A stretch of 58,795 nucleotides of DNA from an uncultured Clostridia bacterium (GTDB taxonomy: Bacteria > Bacillota > Clostridia > Oscillospirales > Acutalibacteraceae), in assembly GCA_944383495.1 (NCBI GenBank), contig CALWPT010000036.1:1-58795 (forward strand). Direction: 5' to 3'. Each line of letters opens with the position of its first letter. Within the stretch, counting starts at the first letter, position 1. Made by a program: the position numbers and the translations under genes. Shown in pieces: positions 43,120 to 52,431 of this stretch. Under the pieces are notes generated by a model. It was given only the letters and a program-made list of their open reading frames with translations, was not told the origin of the DNA and made no database searches.

Positions 43120-43614
43120 TTATTGCTGTGGTTGGTTGGGATCCTGAGGGGAAGCGCCGTTGGCCGGGCTTTGGTAGGCTTGGTTGGGATAAGAGGGAGG
43201 GGACTGGGTATAGATTTTTTGTTCAACTATACCATATGCACGGTTGGCCAGTTTTGACAGCAGAGGAATCCCCGCATCTTTCCCCTTCAAAACATGAATC
43301 AGACCGATAATGAGGAAAATCAAGACCAGTAAAGAAATAACGCCTTCAATTGCACTGAAAATTATAGTAGAAATTCTCCCGATAAACGGGATATCATCAA
43401 ACACATTGAGTATGTTCAGCACAACGCGCACCAATGACATAAACAGGGACACAAAAAATGCCTGCATGGTTTGCCTGCCGGCCCACTGATCCTTTTCCGC
43501 TACAATTACAAACCCCAGCAGCAGCGCGCATAATACTGTTTGCTCCAAAAAGGCCAATACCAAGCCCAGCGCAGCGTAAAACGGCAAACAGATTCCATAC
43601 TTACCTTTTTGCAT
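43120..43614 (-). CDS. Membrane protein, DUF4870-like
   Basis: The 164-residue protein has three to four membrane helices (residues about 10-30, 46-68 and 80-108), with a Pro/Gln-rich soluble tail (QSPPSYPNQAYQSPANGA). The pattern recalls the DUF4870/Tic20-like small membrane proteins that Firmicutes often carry with a proline-rich end. No enzyme motif is seen. The start at 43614 follows AGGAGG with 7-base spacing; a TTG six bases upstream is less likely. Confidence 0.6.
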   Translation of the reverse strand: MQKGKYGICLPFYAALGLVLAFLEQTVLCALLLGFVIVAEKDQWAGRQTMQAFFVSLFMSLVRVVLNILNVFDDIPFIGRISTIIFSAIEGVISLLVLIFLIIGLIHVLKGKDAGIPLLSKLANRAYGIVEQKIYTQSPPSYPNQAYQSPANGASPQDPNQPQQ

Positions 43615-43758
43615 AAACAAGCCTCCTCAAAAATATTACAGTTTCAGTATACCAAAACGATTGAAAAAAGCAACCTTTTTTAACGGCAAAATAACAAATT
43701 CATGCTTCAACTTTTGCTTTTTTATTTTATGCGCGGTTGATCTTATAGATTCCAAACG

Positions 43759-43804
43759 AAAAAAGCAAGAGATTGCCTCTGGACGGGCGCGTCTCTTGCT
43801 TTTT
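43759..43804. terminator. Terminator of guaB, bidirectional
   Basis: AAAAAGCAAGAGA and TCTCTTGCTTTTT form a 13-bp stem around a 19-base loop. It has T runs on both sides, so it can end guaB on the minus strand and anything read from the left. Confidence 0.75.
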
Positions 43805-43868
43805 AAATGATCCAATGCTGTCAGGCTATCCCAGGGCTCTGCAAAGCCCGCCTCCCGAAAACCCGCCG

Positions 43869-45374
43869 TTATACGATGGGCCGGTTATTGTCCTTCAAGA
43901 TTACGTCGTGAGAACCGCCTTCCACAATGCTGGTGGAGGAAACCAGAGTGATTTTCGCATTCCTTTGCAGTTCCGGTATGGTCAGCGCACCGCAGTTGCA
44001 CATGGTGGATCGCACCTTGCTTAACGTCACCGCCACGTTGTCCTTCAAACTGCCGGCGTAGGGAACGTAGGAGTCCACGCCTTCCTCAAAGGAGAGCTTT
44101 TTGTCGCCGCCCAGATCGTACCGCTGCCAGTTTCGGGCGCGGTTAGAACCCTCGCCCCAGTATTCCTTCATATAGTTGCCGCCGATGTTAACCTTGTTGG
44201 TGGGACTTTCGTCAAACCGGGAGAAGTAGCGGCCCAGCATAATGAAATCCGCCCCCATAGCCAGCGCCAGGGTCACGTGATAATCGTGGACGATGCCGCC
44301 GTCGGAGCAGACCGGCACATATACGCCCGTGCGTTCAAAATATTCGTCCCGCGCCTTGGCGACCTCGATCAAAGCGGTGGCCTGGCCCCGGCCAATGCCC
44401 TTTTGCTCCCGGGTGATGCAGATGGAACCGCCGCCAATGCCGACCTTGACAAAGTCTGCCCCGCATTCGGCCAAAAACAGAAAGCCTTCCCGGTCCACCA
44501 CGTTGCCCGCACCCACTTTGACGCTGTCCCCGTATTTTTCACGAATCCAGGCAATGGTGCGTTTCTGCCACTCAGTAAACCCCTCGGAGGAATCAATGCA
44601 TAACACATCCGCCCCGGCCTTCACCAGCGCGGGAACCCGTTCCTCATAGTCCCGGGTGTTGATGCCCGCGCCCACCACATACCGCTTGGAGGCGTCCAGC
44701 AGTTCCAGGGCGTTTTCCTTATGAGAATCGTAGTCCTTGCGGAACACCATGTATTTTAAATGCCCGTTTTTATCAATCAGGGGCAGGGCGTTGAGCTTGT
44801 GGTCCCAAATAATATCGTTGGCTTCCTTCAGCGTAGTATCCTCGTTGGCGGTAATGAGGTTTTCAAAAGGCGTCATAAAAGTGGAGACCTTTTCAGAAGG
44901 ATCCATACGGCTGACCCGGTAATCCCGGCTGGTAACAATCCCCAGCAGCTTTCCGTTTGCCGTGCCGTCCGCTGTAACCGCCATGGTGGAATGACCTGTT
45001 TTTTCCTTTAACGCCAGGATGTCAGCCAGCGTATCGTCCGGCTTTACGTTGGAGTCGGATGTAACGAACCCGGCCTTGTAGCTTTTGACCCGGGATACCA
45101 TAGCCGCCTCGTTTTCCACCGACTGTGAGCCGTAAATAAAGGAAATACCGCCCTCCTTGGCCAGAGCAATGGCCATTCTCTCCCCTGAAACCGACTGCAT
45201 GATGGCTGAAACCATGGGAATGTTCATGGAAAGAGGAGACGCCTCCCCCTTTTTAAACTTGACCACCGGCGTGCGCAGGCTCACATTGGAGGGAATGCAC
45301 TCCGCTGATGAATATCCCGGCACCAGCAGGTACTCACCAAAGGTATGGGAAGGTTCGTCAAAAAAATGGGCCAT
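43869..45374 (-). CDS. guaB: Inosine-5'-monophosphate dehydrogenase
   Basis: It oxidises IMP to XMP with NAD+, the first committed step to GMP. The 501-residue protein has the barrel with an inserted pair of CBS domains at about 110-235 ([20 protein letters not shown]). The catalytic loop reads [20 protein letters not shown], in which the active cysteine is kept but the usual GPGSICTT and PQxTA differ, and the flap follows [11 protein letters not shown]. This divergent form, with [20 protein letters not shown] at the N-terminus, is common in Clostridia. The last residues ([10 protein letters not shown]) are also typical. TTGACA-18-TATCAT precedes it. Confidence 0.92.
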   Translation of the reverse strand: MAHFFDEPSHTFGEYLLVPGYSSAECIPSNVSLRTPVVKFKKGEASPLSMNIPMVSAIMQSVSGERMAIALAKEGGISFIYGSQSVENEAAMVSRVKSYKAGFVTSDSNVKPDDTLADILALKEKTGHSTMAVTADGTANGKLLGIVTSRDYRVSRMDPSEKVSTFMTPFENLITANEDTTLKEANDIIWDHKLNALPLIDKNGHLKYMVFRKDYDSHKENALELLDASKRYVVGAGINTRDYEERVPALVKAGADVLCIDSSEGFTEWQKRTIAWIREKYGDSVKVGAGNVVDREGFLFLAECGADFVKVGIGGGSICITREQKGIGRGQATALIEVAKARDEYFERTGVYVPVCSDGGIVHDYHVTLALAMGADFIMLGRYFSRFDESPTNKVNIGGNYMKEYWGEGSNRARNWQRYDLGGDKKLSFEEGVDSYVPYAGSLKDNVAVTLSKVRSTMCNCGALTIPELQRNAKITLVSSTSIVEGGSHDVILKDNNRPIV

Positions 45375-45411
45375 TTTCCTCTCTCCTCTTTTTTTCTTAG
45401 ATTTTTTTATA

Positions 45412-45441
45412 ATGATACCATAAGAAACGGGAGCTTGTCAA
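45412..45441 (-). promoter_or_regulatory. Promoter of guaB
   Basis: On the minus strand TTGACA (45436-45441) and TATCAT (45412-45417) are 18 bases apart, about 40 bases before the guaB start. It lies between the barstar remnant and guaB. Confidence 0.7.
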
Positions 45442-45537
45442 CGGCATTCCCATACAGGCCGGCGGCCCCTTTCGTAGGTCCGCCCATTATTCCCGCCTTT
45501 TCCCCAGCATGGCTCATTCCACGTGCACCTTTTCGGA

Positions 45538-45809
45538 TTAAACGGTGATATCATCCCATTTCTTCTGCGCCTTTTCAAAAATGGAAATGATTGTTTCGAT
45601 ATATTCCACCAGCATCGTTTCCGTTTATTTATCCGCATAGCGGATGATAAGGTTATTCCCTTTATAAGCAAGGCCCGTTAAAATATTCCACAGCGCGCTG
45701 AGGTTATACCCATACCAGTCCTCCCATGCCATCTTTGCTTTCATTCCATCGTAAATATCATCACGCCGCTTGCATTTTGTGAAATCCAGTACCACCTTTC
45801 CATTTTCAT
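45538..45809 (-). pseudogene. Barstar-like RNase inhibitor, frameshifted and truncated
   Basis: Translation on the minus strand gives a barstar fold: VVLDFTKCKRRDDIYDGMKA, WYGYNLSALWNILTGLAYKG, then IIRYAD and, after a break, MLVEYIETIISIF. Two lesions are visible. After the ATG at 45809, which has AGGAGG 8 bases upstream, an A run at about 45798 is one base short, so the reading frame shifts. Further on a TAA (45625-45627) interrupts the restored frame before the last 28 codons. The barnase-contact aspartates are also altered (barstar Asp35 reads Ser and Asp39 reads Asn). It follows the barnase-like gene directly. Confidence 0.8.
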
Positions 45810-45822
45810 CCTCTTTTCCTCC

Positions 45823-46104
45823 TCACACAATTTCATAAAATGTTTCGTAATAATCATAGGTTACGAAAATCAACCCGTCGTTGGAATACAAAATCCGGTG
45901 CTTGTTCCGCCGGCCCTCATAGTAATTGATATCCGCCTTATACCACATGCGCCCCGGCGCCGATGGAAGATGGCCGCTGTCATTGTCATAGATCATGCCG
46001 CCGAGCATTTCCTCCGGCGCGTATCTGGCCGGGGATTTGCCCTGCGACCAACCCATATATTTGCCCTTTTTGAAAGCGAATGGACGAATTGCCATTCCAT
46101 TCAT
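45823..46104 (-). CDS. Barnase-like ribonuclease domain, 5'-truncated and probably inactive
   Basis: The 93-residue product aligns with the C-terminal two thirds of barnase: YMGWSQGKSPARYAPEEMLG, LPSAPGRMWYKADINYYEG, RRNKHRILYSNDGLIFVTYD and YETFYEI. The catalytic Glu73 (in barnase READINY) is Lys here, and the catalytic His102 (in TDHYQTF) is Tyr; Arg83 and Arg87 remain. The N-terminal helix and any secretion or toxin-delivery region are missing, and the ribosome binding site is poor. It looks like the end of a former polymorphic toxin. The adjacent broken barstar supports decay of the pair. Confidence 0.72.
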   Translation of the reverse strand: MNGMAIRPFAFKKGKYMGWSQGKSPARYAPEEMLGGMIYDNDSGHLPSAPGRMWYKADINYYEGRRNKHRILYSNDGLIFVTYDYYETFYEIV

Positions 46105-46119
46105 CCCCAGGGAACAAAT

Positions 46120-46156
46120 AGGGAATCATCGCCGTTTGATGGGCAACGATTCCCTA
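46120..46156 (-). terminator. Terminator after pflA
   Basis: AGGGAATC and GATTCCCT form an 8-bp stem, extended by GTTGCC/CGGCGAT-type pairing, with TATTTGTT following on the minus strand. It lies 11 bases after the pflA stop and separates it from the barnase remnant. Confidence 0.7.
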
Positions 46157-46166
46157 TGTCACATTC

Positions 46167-46895
46167 TTAGCCTCTTTCGGGGCAGGAAAGTCCTCGGCGC
46201 ATGAAAATCCGCCGGGCGGATTCCACTTCCTCCGACGAAGGCGCGGGGGTATCGTACAGCTCGTACGCCCGCCCCAGGGTTTTCCACTTATATTCCCCCA
46301 GCTTGTGAAAGGGCAGAAGCTCCACCCGCTGAACGCAGGAAAAGTCTTTGAGAGCAACCGCCAATCCTTCCAATTCGCCGTCGTCTAACGTCAGTCCCGG
46401 CACCAGCACATGGCGGATCCACACAGGCTTTTGCAGCTCTTCCCGCAATCGCAGAATCTCCCAGGCGGGTTCCCCGTCCCGACCTGTCAGGCGTTTACAC
46501 AGCTCCGGGGAGAATGCCTTGATATCCAATAGAAGCAAATCCGCGGCTTCCACCGGCTCCCGGCACCGGCTCAGCGGCACGCCGCCGGAGGTGTCCACCG
46601 CGGTATGCAGGCCTTGCTTCCGGCAGGCCGAGAGCAGAGAAGACAAAAATTCCGGCTGAGCCAGTGGCTCCCCGCCGGAAAAGGTCACGCCGCCACTGCC
46701 GATGAAGCTGCGGTATTTTAATATTTCTGTCATCAGGGCCTCTGTCGTCCATACCTTGCCTTCCTCCCGGTTCCACGCGTCGGGATTGTGGCAGTATAAG
46801 CACCGCAGGGGGCAGCCCTGAAAAAAGACCACAAACCGCACCCCCGGCCCGTCCGCCGCGCCGAAGGATTCCAAAGAATGAATGTACCCCTCCAT
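46167..46895 (-). CDS. pflA: Pyruvate formate-lyase activating enzyme
   Basis: This radical-SAM enzyme generates the glycyl radical on PflB. The 242-residue protein has the CxxxCxxC cluster (GCPLRCLYCHNPD) at residues about 27-40, the SAM-binding GGVTFSGGEPL, and DTSGGV. The N-terminal pattern GYIHSLESFGAADGPGVRFV is typical. It is downstream of pflB, separated by a Nudix gene, and in the same orientation. The start is the ATG at 46895, following AGGCG. It needs strict anaerobiosis. Confidence 0.94.
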   Translation of the reverse strand: MEGYIHSLESFGAADGPGVRFVVFFQGCPLRCLYCHNPDAWNREEGKVWTTEALMTEILKYRSFIGSGGVTFSGGEPLAQPEFLSSLLSACRKQGLHTAVDTSGGVPLSRCREPVEAADLLLLDIKAFSPELCKRLTGRDGEPAWEILRLREELQKPVWIRHVLVPGLTLDDGELEGLAVALKDFSCVQRVELLPFHKLGEYKWKTLGRAYELYDTPAPSSEEVESARRIFMRRGLSCPERG

Positions 46896-46910
46896 GTCCG
46901 CGCCTCCTTT

Positions 46911-47387
46911 TTATGGTTCCCGGTATACGAAGGTCCGGACGGTTCCGTCCAGCTCCAGCAGCCATTGGGCCGTTTGAACCGGCGGCAGATTCAGCCCCGC
47001 CGCTTCTTGAAGCGGCACCCAGTAAAACCGGATGTTCTCCTTCTCCCGGCTGGGAAAGCTGCCGGCCACGGGGAATCCCGGCCGCGGCGTCACCCGGTAA
47101 TACCGGCAAAGCTGATGGCAAAGCACCCCGTTCCAACGCAAAAAGAGCTCTCCCGCCCACTGCAGCGAACCCACGGAAACGACAATGCCCGTTTCCTCCA
47201 AAAATTCCCGGCAGAGGGCTTGCTCATGGGTTTCTCCAAAGACCACGTGCCCGCCTGGAAAGGCGAAGCAGGGGTCGTCGTCCGGTTTTTGCAGCAAAAC
47301 CTTCCCGTCCCACAGACAAATACCCGCCGCCCGGCAGGAAAATTGTCCGTCTTTGGTATGAAACAAAAGATCGCTCAATTGCCTCAC
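46911..47387 (-). CDS. Nudix hydrolase inserted in the pfl operon
   Basis: The 158-residue MutT-like protein has the Nudix box GGHVVFGE, seven residues, REFLEETGI at residues about 45-67, and the N-terminal [20 protein letters not shown]. The substrate is unknown; nucleoside di- or triphosphates or NAD-type compounds are usual. The ATG at 47387 overlaps the pflB stop by four bases (ATGA), so translation is coupled to pflB, and pflA follows 15 bases after. The gene is thus fixed in the operon between the enzyme and its activator. Confidence 0.85.
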   Translation of the reverse strand: MRQLSDLLFHTKDGQFSCRAAGICLWDGKVLLQKPDDDPCFAFPGGHVVFGETHEQALCREFLEETGIVVSVGSLQWAGELFLRWNGVLCHQLCRYYRVTPRPGFPVAGSFPSREKENIRFYWVPLQEAAGLNLPPVQTAQWLLELDGTVRTFVYREP

Positions 47388-49597
47388 ATCTTCGTGTGGA
47401 AGGTACGGCTGATCACGTCCAGCTGCTGCTCCCTTGTCAGCTTAATAAAATTCACCGCGTAGCCCGAAACGCGAATGGTGAGCTGGGGATACTTTTCCGG
47501 GTGGTCCATAGCGTCCAGCAGAACCTCCCGGTCCAGCACATTGACATTGATATGATGCCCGCCTTCGTGCATATACCCTTCCAGCAGCTGCACCAAATTG
47601 TCCTTTCGATCCTCCGAGCTGCCGCCCAGCGCGCCGGGAACGATGCTGAAGGTATAAGAAATCCCATCCTCACTGTAATCATAGGGCAGCCGGGCCACGG
47701 ACATCATGGAGGCCACGCAGCCGTTGTGATCCCGCCCGTGCATGGGATTAGCGCCGGGGGCGAAGGGCTCGCCGTGCTTGCGCCCGTCGGGGGTGGAGCC
47801 GGTCTTCTTGCCGTAGGTCACATTGGAGGTGATGGTCAAAATGGACATGGTGGGCTTGGCGCCCCGGTAGGTCTTCTGCTTGGCGATTTTCTGCATGAAC
47901 ATTTTCACCACGTCCACGGCAATGTCATCCACCCGGTGGTCGTTGTTGCCAAACTGGGGATAATCCCCCTCAATTTTGAAATCCACAATGATGTTGCGGT
48001 CATCCCGCACGGGAGTGACCTTGGCGTACTTGATGGCGGAGAGGGAATCCGCCACCACCGAAAGCCCGGCAATGCCGGTCGCCTCGGTACGCAGGATATC
48101 CTCGTCGTGGAGGGCCATTTGAATTTTTTCGTAGCAGTATTTATCGTGCATATAGTGGATGCAGTTCAGGGTGTTGATATAGAGCTTTGCCAGCCAGTCG
48201 CACACATAATGAAACTTTTTCATCACGTCGTCGTACTCCAGCCGGCTGCCCCGAACCGCCAGCAGCTCAGGCCCCACCTGCTCGCCTGAAATTTCATCCC
48301 GCCCGCCGTTGATTGCGTACAACAGCGCCTTGGCGAGATTGGCTCTCGCACCGAAAAACTGCATTTGCTTGCCAATGCGCATGGCGGAAACACAGCAGGC
48401 TATGCCGTAATCATCCCCGAACTTTTTCCGCATCAGGGAATCGCTTTCATATTGAATGGAGCTGGTTTCAATGGAAATTTTGGCGCAGTACCGCTTGAAG
48501 GGAGAGGGAAGCCGGGAACTCCACAGCACCGTCAAATTGGGTTCCGGCGCGGGACCTAGGTTGGTCAGGGTATGCAGGAAGCGATAGGACATTTTCGTCA
48601 CCATATGCCGCCCGTCGGTACCCATGCCGCCGATGGATTCTGTGACCCAGGTGGGATCGCCGGAGAACAGCTCATCATACGCCGGGGTGCGCAAAAACCG
48701 CACCAGCCGCAGCTTCATAACAAAATGATCCACAAATTCTTGAATTTGTTCTTCCGTGTACCGGCCTTCCCGCAGGTCGCGTTCGGAATAAATATCCAAA
48801 AAGGTGGAAACGCGCCCCAAGGACATGGCGGCGCCGTTTTGCTCCTTTACCGCCGCTAGATAGCCAAAATACAGCCACTGAATGGCTTCCTTTGTGTCGG
48901 CGGCGGGCAGGGAGATGTCAAAGCCGTAGCTGGCGGCCATCGCTTTCAAGTCCTGCAGGGCGCGGAGCTGCTCGCTTAATTCCTCCCGCTGGCGGATGCA
49001 ATCCTCGTCCATGGACTCGAAGGTGAGATCAGACAGCGCCTGTTTTTTGGCGTTCATGAGAAAATCTACCCCATAAAGAGGAACGCGGCGGTAATCCCCG
49101 ATGATGCGGCCGCGGCCGTAAGCGTCCGGCAGTCCGGTGATGATCCCGGAATGCCGGGCGCGGCGCATTTCCTCGGTATACACGTCAAATACGCCGTCGT
49201 TATGGGTTTTGCGGTAGGAAAACACCCGCTCTACCGCAGGATCCATTTCCCTTCCGTAGGCCTTTAAAGAGGTGCGGACCATGCGGATGCCGCCAAAGGG
49301 CATGATGGCCCGTTTCAGCGGCGCGTCGGTCTGCAAGCCCACAATGGACTCCAAATTCCGGTCGATATACCCCGGGGCGTGAGAGGTGATGGTGGAGATG
49401 GTGTGTTCGTCAATATCGTACACGCCGCCCCGGGCCCGCTCCTCACCCAGCAGCACCTTGACCTTGTCCCACAGCTGCAGCGTCCGCTGCGTGGGGGACG
49501 CTAAAAAGTTCTCGTCTCCGTCGTAAGGCGTGTAATTGCGGACGATAAAATCCCGGACGTCCACAAACCGGTTCCAGCTTCCTGTCTTAAAAACCAA
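47384..49597 (-). CDS. pflB: Pyruvate formate-lyase
   Basis: It splits pyruvate with CoA into acetyl-CoA and formate through a glycyl radical, in the cytoplasm under anaerobic conditions. The 737-residue length fits. The catalytic Cys-Cys pair lies in [20 protein letters not shown], and the radical glycine in [14 protein letters not shown] near the C-terminus. The N-terminal half has [20 protein letters not shown] and FGGIRMV. It is co-transcribed with the overlapping Nudix gene and pflA. The upstream dCMP deaminase ends 55 bases before it, so a shared transcript is possible. Confidence 0.96.
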   Translation of the reverse strand: MVFKTGSWNRFVDVRDFIVRNYTPYDGDENFLASPTQRTLQLWDKVKVLLGEERARGGVYDIDEHTISTITSHAPGYIDRNLESIVGLQTDAPLKRAIMPFGGIRMVRTSLKAYGREMDPAVERVFSYRKTHNDGVFDVYTEEMRRARHSGIITGLPDAYGRGRIIGDYRRVPLYGVDFLMNAKKQALSDLTFESMDEDCIRQREELSEQLRALQDLKAMAASYGFDISLPAADTKEAIQWLYFGYLAAVKEQNGAAMSLGRVSTFLDIYSERDLREGRYTEEQIQEFVDHFVMKLRLVRFLRTPAYDELFSGDPTWVTESIGGMGTDGRHMVTKMSYRFLHTLTNLGPAPEPNLTVLWSSRLPSPFKRYCAKISIETSSIQYESDSLMRKKFGDDYGIACCVSAMRIGKQMQFFGARANLAKALLYAINGGRDEISGEQVGPELLAVRGSRLEYDDVMKKFHYVCDWLAKLYINTLNCIHYMHDKYCYEKIQMALHDEDILRTEATGIAGLSVVADSLSAIKYAKVTPVRDDRNIIVDFKIEGDYPQFGNNDHRVDDIAVDVVKMFMQKIAKQKTYRGAKPTMSILTITSNVTYGKKTGSTPDGRKHGEPFAPGANPMHGRDHNGCVASMMSVARLPYDYSEDGISYTFSIVPGALGGSSEDRKDNLVQLLEGYMHEGGHHINVNVLDREVLLDAMDHPEKYPQLTIRVSGYAVNFIKLTREQQLDVISRTFHTKM

Positions 49598-49651
49598 TTT
49601 CAGTCTCCTTTTTTGCCGCCGGGCGCGGCTCCGTGAAGCCGCGCTGTTTTG

Positions 49652-50140
49652 TCAATAGCCAAACGTTCCGTTTAAAGAATCGTCGTTAAACACCCAGTCC
49701 CGGACAACGATGGTGGTATAATCCGTAGGGGTGTTGCGGATAATCACCCGGTCAATTCCCGCGTTGATAATCTGGCGCTTGCACATGGAGCAGGAGCAAG
49801 CGTCGGGAACGAGTTGACCGGTGCGCGCGTCCACCCCAGCCAGGTAGAGTGTTGCGCCGATCATGTCGTTGCGGGAGGCGGCAATAATGGCATTGGCCTC
49901 CGCGTGCACGGAACGGCAAAGCTCGTACCGCTCGCCCCTGGGAATATTCAGGCTTTCCCGCATGCAATACGCCAGATCAATACAGTTTTTCCGGCCCCGT
50001 GGGGCGCCGGTGTATCCGGTGGAAATAATCTGGTCGTTTTTAACAATGATGGCGCCAAAATTCCGGCGCAGGCAAGTTCCCCGCTCCAGTACCGTCTGCG
50101 CAATGTCCAGATAATAATTTATTTTGTCCTTCCGGTTCAA
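49652..50140 (-). CDS. dCMP deaminase (ComEB type)
   Basis: It deaminates dCMP to dUMP, feeding thymidylate synthesis; some homologues are called ComEB. The 162-residue protein has the zinc-dependent cytidine deaminase motif HAEANAIIAASR with PDACSCSMCKRQI, the catalytic Glu being the one after His-Ala. The start is TTG at 50140 (LNRKDKINYYLDIAQ), as in relatives. A longer frame to GTG 50215 or ATG 50200 runs back through a TTGCAA-17-TACAAT promoter, so it cannot be the real start. RNA would begin about 35 bases before this TTG. Confidence 0.85.
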   Translation of the reverse strand: MNRKDKINYYLDIAQTVLERGTCLRRNFGAIIVKNDQIISTGYTGAPRGRKNCIDLAYCMRESLNIPRGERYELCRSVHAEANAIIAASRNDMIGATLYLAGVDARTGQLVPDACSCSMCKRQIINAGIDRVIIRNTPTDYTTIVVRDWVFNDDSLNGTFGY

Positions 50141-50176
50141 ATATACCACCGGCCTTTCCAGAAAATTTATAACTTC

Positions 50177-50205
50177 ATTGTAACCGATTTTTCCCTTCAT
50201 TGCAA
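50177..50205 (-). promoter_or_regulatory. Promoter of dCMP deaminase and possibly pfl
   Basis: On the minus strand TTGCAA (50200-50205) and TACAAT (50177-50182) are separated by 17 bases. It lies inside an upstream in-frame extension of the deaminase reading frame. Confidence 0.7.
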
Positions 50206-50292
50206 CAACGCGCACGAGTTTTCCCTTTAATTTTCAGAATTGGTATGGTATAATAAGCCAGATATTATGCTAATGAAAGGAGAGAACCGCTG

Positions 50293-51168
50293 GTGGATCT
50301 TTGGAACGCGGCAACGATCCGGGATTTATTTGCGCGCCACGGTTTTTCCTTTTCTGGAAAGCTAGGCCAGAACTTTCTTGTGAACCCGTCGGTCTGCCCC
50401 CGTATGGCACAGGCCTGCGGAGCGGGGCCGGAAACGGGCGTGCTGGAAATTGGCCCTGGCGTCGGCGTGCTGACGGTGGAATTGTCCAAGCGGGCCAAGA
50501 AGGTAGTAGCGGTGGAAATCGACAGGCGGTTAAAACCGCTCCTCAAGGAAACCCTAAGCCCGTACGAAAACGCCGAGGTGGTGTTTGGGGACGTAATGGA
50601 GCTGGAGCTTAACGCGTTGCTGCGGGAACGGTTTTTGGACTGTAAAGAGGTTGTGGTTTGCGCCAATCTGCCCTATTATATCACATCGCCAATTTTGATG
50701 CATTTACTGGAAAGCCGTCTTCCCGTGTCTCGTGTCACGGTTATGGTGCAAAAGGAGGCGGCCGCGCGGCTGTGCGCCCCGGTGGGGTCTCGAGAAAGCG
50801 GTGCGGTGACGGCGGCGGTGAATTACTACGCGCGGGCGGAAAAGCTGTTTTCGGTGTCCGCCGGATCCTTTCTTCCGCCGCCTAAAGTGGACAGCGCGGT
50901 GATTTCATTGGAGATTCGGGAGAAGCCGCCTTTCCCGGTGGACGACGAGGCATATTTTTTTCGCATGGTGAAGGCGGCCTTTGCCCAGCGGCGTAAGACG
51001 CTGCCAAACGCCCTTTCGGCGGGGATGGGCCTGCCTAAGGCTGGGCTGAACCGCACGTTGGATCGTTGCGGCATTTCGCCAACGGCCCGGGCGGAAAGCC
51101 TGTCTATGGAAGCGCTTTGCGAATTGGCCAACCAGCTGAAGAGGGATCAATCAGCGGGGGGCGTTTAA
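50293..51168 (+). CDS. rsmA: 16S rRNA dimethyltransferase RsmA
   Basis: It dimethylates two adjacent adenines in helix 45 of 16S rRNA, using SAM. The 291-residue protein has KLGQNFLVNPSVCPRMAQAC, the SAM motif VLEIGPGVGVLTVEL, and the target motif NLPYYITSPILMHLL. The length and motifs are standard. The start is GTG at 50293 behind AAAGGAGAGA. A TATAAT sits about 45 bases upstream. The next gene encodes an unknown anchored protein. Confidence 0.93.
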   Translation: MDLWNAATIRDLFARHGFSFSGKLGQNFLVNPSVCPRMAQACGAGPETGVLEIGPGVGVLTVELSKRAKKVVAVEIDRRLKPLLKETLSPYENAEVVFGDVMELELNALLRERFLDCKEVVVCANLPYYITSPILMHLLESRLPVSRVTVMVQKEAAARLCAPVGSRESGAVTAAVNYYARAEKLFSVSAGSFLPPPKVDSAVISLEIREKPPFPVDDEAYFFRMVKAAFAQRRKTLPNALSAGMGLPKAGLNRTLDRCGISPTARAESLSMEALCELANQLKRDQSAGGV

Positions 51169-51273
51169 AACGCGTTTTTGGGTTTGGGGTTGGAAGGTCT
51201 ATGGGCTTGGTGCGGAAACACGCCTGCCCGCAGATTGATTACTGGCCAGCCGGCAGAAAGGATAGGTATTTTT

Positions 51274-52221
51274 ATGGAATACAGCGATTACAACGACCAG
51301 CACGACGGGCAGCCCACCACAAGGGGCGGAAAAATTTTTCAAATGGTGTTTCTCATCGTCTTTGTGGCGGCGTTTGCGGCGCTGCTAATCTGGGTGTACT
51401 TCGGCGCGCCGGAAAACACCCGCAGCCACTTCCCGCAGGTTTCCGGCCAGTCCCATTCATTTGGGGAGGTTCAGGGCGGGGAAAATGAGGTTTCCGTTCT
51501 GCAAAAGGCCCTGGCCGCAGCGGAAAACGGGGAGCTTTATTTCAATCCGGATTTTCGCGCGGCTTATCCCATTGTTTCGCAAATTCTTAACGGAGAACAG
51601 GAGGTTCCTGAAGACCGTCCCTTCGTGCTGGATCAGGGCAATTGCTTCGCGCTGATCCGCCAGGCGAAAAACAGCACGCAGGAGACAGCCAATTTAGACG
51701 TGTTTTTGCTTCGCTACGAGAGCAGCGCCGCCGACAGTAAGCTGACCGTTACCGCCCATGCGCCGGAGCGGTTTACCCTTTCCTTCCGAATGGATACAAG
51801 GGCGCTGCGGCTGGAGGAGGCTGACGCGTCGACGTTTATGGCGCTGCCGTATTCCGTGGCGCTGGCCTTTGACGTGGGCAGCGGTACCCTGGAGGAAGCG
51901 GAATATGAGCTGCGGCTCAACGCGCCGGTGGAAAAGCTGCTGGCCGATCAAAAATTTTTTGAAAACCACGTTTATTTGACCCACGACCAAAGCCAGCGGG
52001 CCACGCCTCGGGCGGGCGGGGAGGGTTCCCGCCGGGTGGCAGGGTACTTCGGGGCGCGTTTTTTTAAGCAAGAAACCGCCCAGGGAGAAAAGAAATTGTC
52101 CCAATGCGACGTCGCTTTAAGGCTGGATGACAATATGCTGAAACGGTTAGAGACTTTTAGCGTAACCGTGACCTTTGCAGGAGACGTAAGCAACGCCGGC
52201 TTTGCCATTCGAGCCAATTAA
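51274..52221 (+). CDS. Membrane-anchored protein of unknown function
   Basis: The 315-residue protein has an N-terminal cytoplasmic tail, one membrane helix at about residues 19-42 (MVFLIVFVAAFAALLIWVYF), then an extracellular region with EVSVLQKALAAAENGELYF and several beta-strand stretches (FRMDTRALRLEEADAST, ETFSVTVTFAGDVSNAGF). I do not recognise the family. The ATG at 51274 follows AGAAAGGATAGG. A longer frame from 51178 has no site and starts close to the end of rsmA. Confidence 0.6.
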   Translation: MEYSDYNDQHDGQPTTRGGKIFQMVFLIVFVAAFAALLIWVYFGAPENTRSHFPQVSGQSHSFGEVQGGENEVSVLQKALAAAENGELYFNPDFRAAYPIVSQILNGEQEVPEDRPFVLDQGNCFALIRQAKNSTQETANLDVFLLRYESSAADSKLTVTAHAPERFTLSFRMDTRALRLEEADASTFMALPYSVALAFDVGSGTLEEAEYELRLNAPVEKLLADQKFFENHVYLTHDQSQRATPRAGGEGSRRVAGYFGARFFKQETAQGEKKLSQCDVALRLDDNMLKRLETFSVTVTFAGDVSNAGFAIRAN

Positions 52222-52431
52222 GGAGACTAAAAGCCGCTCCCGGCCTGCCGCCGTCTGGCGGGCAAAGCTGTGGAGGAAGCCGTATTGATCCGGCTTTATG
52301 GCGGGACTCTTGGAAACATTTAAGGCTGTAGTCCTGCTCTGCCGCGGCTGGAACGGGTAGGTGAGCTTCATATATAAGGAACAAGCAGATAGAACTGAAT
52401 CGTGAAAATGATTACAAGGGAGGAATTTGAT

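Noticed and set aside
45438..45671. A 77-codon minus-strand frame over the barstar region
   Set aside because: It is a different frame from the barstar-like translation and has no similarity to any family I know. The barstar frame is the meaningful one.
46913..48289. A 458-codon open frame on the plus strand
   Set aside because: It is antisense to pflB and the Nudix gene, which have full family motifs. The antisense product is proline- and histidine-rich and has no ribosome binding site.
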